The notes beneath the pieces are model-generated. The model saw only the letters and a program-made list of their open reading frames with translations, did no database searches and had not been told where the DNA came from. The position numbers were made by a program, and so were the translations under genes. Of a DNA stretch of 64,000 bases, positions 63,974-64,000 are shown one piece after another. The DNA comes from Prevotella sp. (GTDB lineage: Bacteria > Bacteroidota > Bacteroidia > Bacteroidales > Bacteroidaceae), in the NCBI GenBank assembly GCA_024697645.1, contig JAILFH010000089.1:25320-89319 (forward strand), read 5' to 3'. Position 1 is the first letter of the stretch. The number at the start of each line of letters is the position of its first letter.

Positions 63974-64000
63974 ATGGGCAAAAGTACACATTTTTTCGGA
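63974..64000 (+). mobile_element. Start of a probable transposase, cut by the window edge
   Basis: Nine codons, MGKSTHFFG, are visible. This resembles the start of Bacteroidales IS4-type (DUF4372) transposases, which begin with M-[GN]-K-S and F-x-G. The short length makes the call tentative. Confidence 0.4.

Overview
The window looks like the chromosome of a gut or rumen Bacteroidales bacterium close to Prevotella (Prevotella/Segatella/Xylanibacter). Reasons: tandem SusC/SusD pairs, TAnnTTTG promoter -7 boxes with almost no Shine-Dalgarno sequences, lipoprotein signal peptides, the secreted-protein tail 'NLAGQRV', and DUF1735, DUF4974 and DUF6057 families. Names come from motif reading only; no database was searched.

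Layout. (1) 1-15676, minus strand: a xylan-uptake operon in the order susC-susD-susC-susD-DUF1735-GH10-like-CBM protein, matching the xusA-E/xyn10 order known from Prevotella and Bacteroides. It continues off the left edge into an unlisted partial gene (1-73) with a signal peptide. The GH10-like protein has lost its nucleophile and most cleft residues, so it is probably a glycan-binding pseudoenzyme. (2) 15.7-17.5 kb: control region with a palindrome, a segment resembling 16S rRNA, tRNA-His and a 73-75 bp tandem array. (3) 17.5-23.5 kb: a Na/Pi cotransporter, then a DUF6057 membrane protein and a haem-motif PD40 lipoprotein separated by telomere-like microsatellites and mini-hairpins. (4) 23.6-36.2 kb, plus strand: arabinoxylan enzymes: CE6-CE1 esterase, GH8, alpha/beta hydrolase, GH43, a tandem (GH43-CBM6)x2 protein, GH31 and another esterase. 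Together regions 1 and 4 would bind, import, de-esterify and debranch arabinoxylan; no hybrid two-component regulator lies inside the window.

(5) 36.7-44.7 kb, plus strand: pyrG-carA-carB-glmS, all glutamine amidotransferases, behind a long structured leader. (6) 45.0-50.3 kb, minus: ilvD-ilvB-ilvN-ilvC. (7) 51.0-59.0 kb, minus: secG, TPR protein, lptE and a sigma-54-type activator; then a PLP C-S lyase, a flippase-like membrane protein and pdxA; then rlmN. (8) 59.3-63.4 kb, plus: a possible small RNA, then an ECF sigma factor, a minimal anti-sigma factor and an STN-type outer-membrane receptor. (9) 63.4-64.0 kb: short repeats, an unlisted 52-aa winged-helix-like gene and the first codons of a probable transposase.

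The most unusual global signal is a set of tandem repeats with unrelated sequences but a shared 22-24 bp period, found just after genes and also inside genes as 8-residue repeats. In three places the duplicated DNA includes the last codons of a gene.
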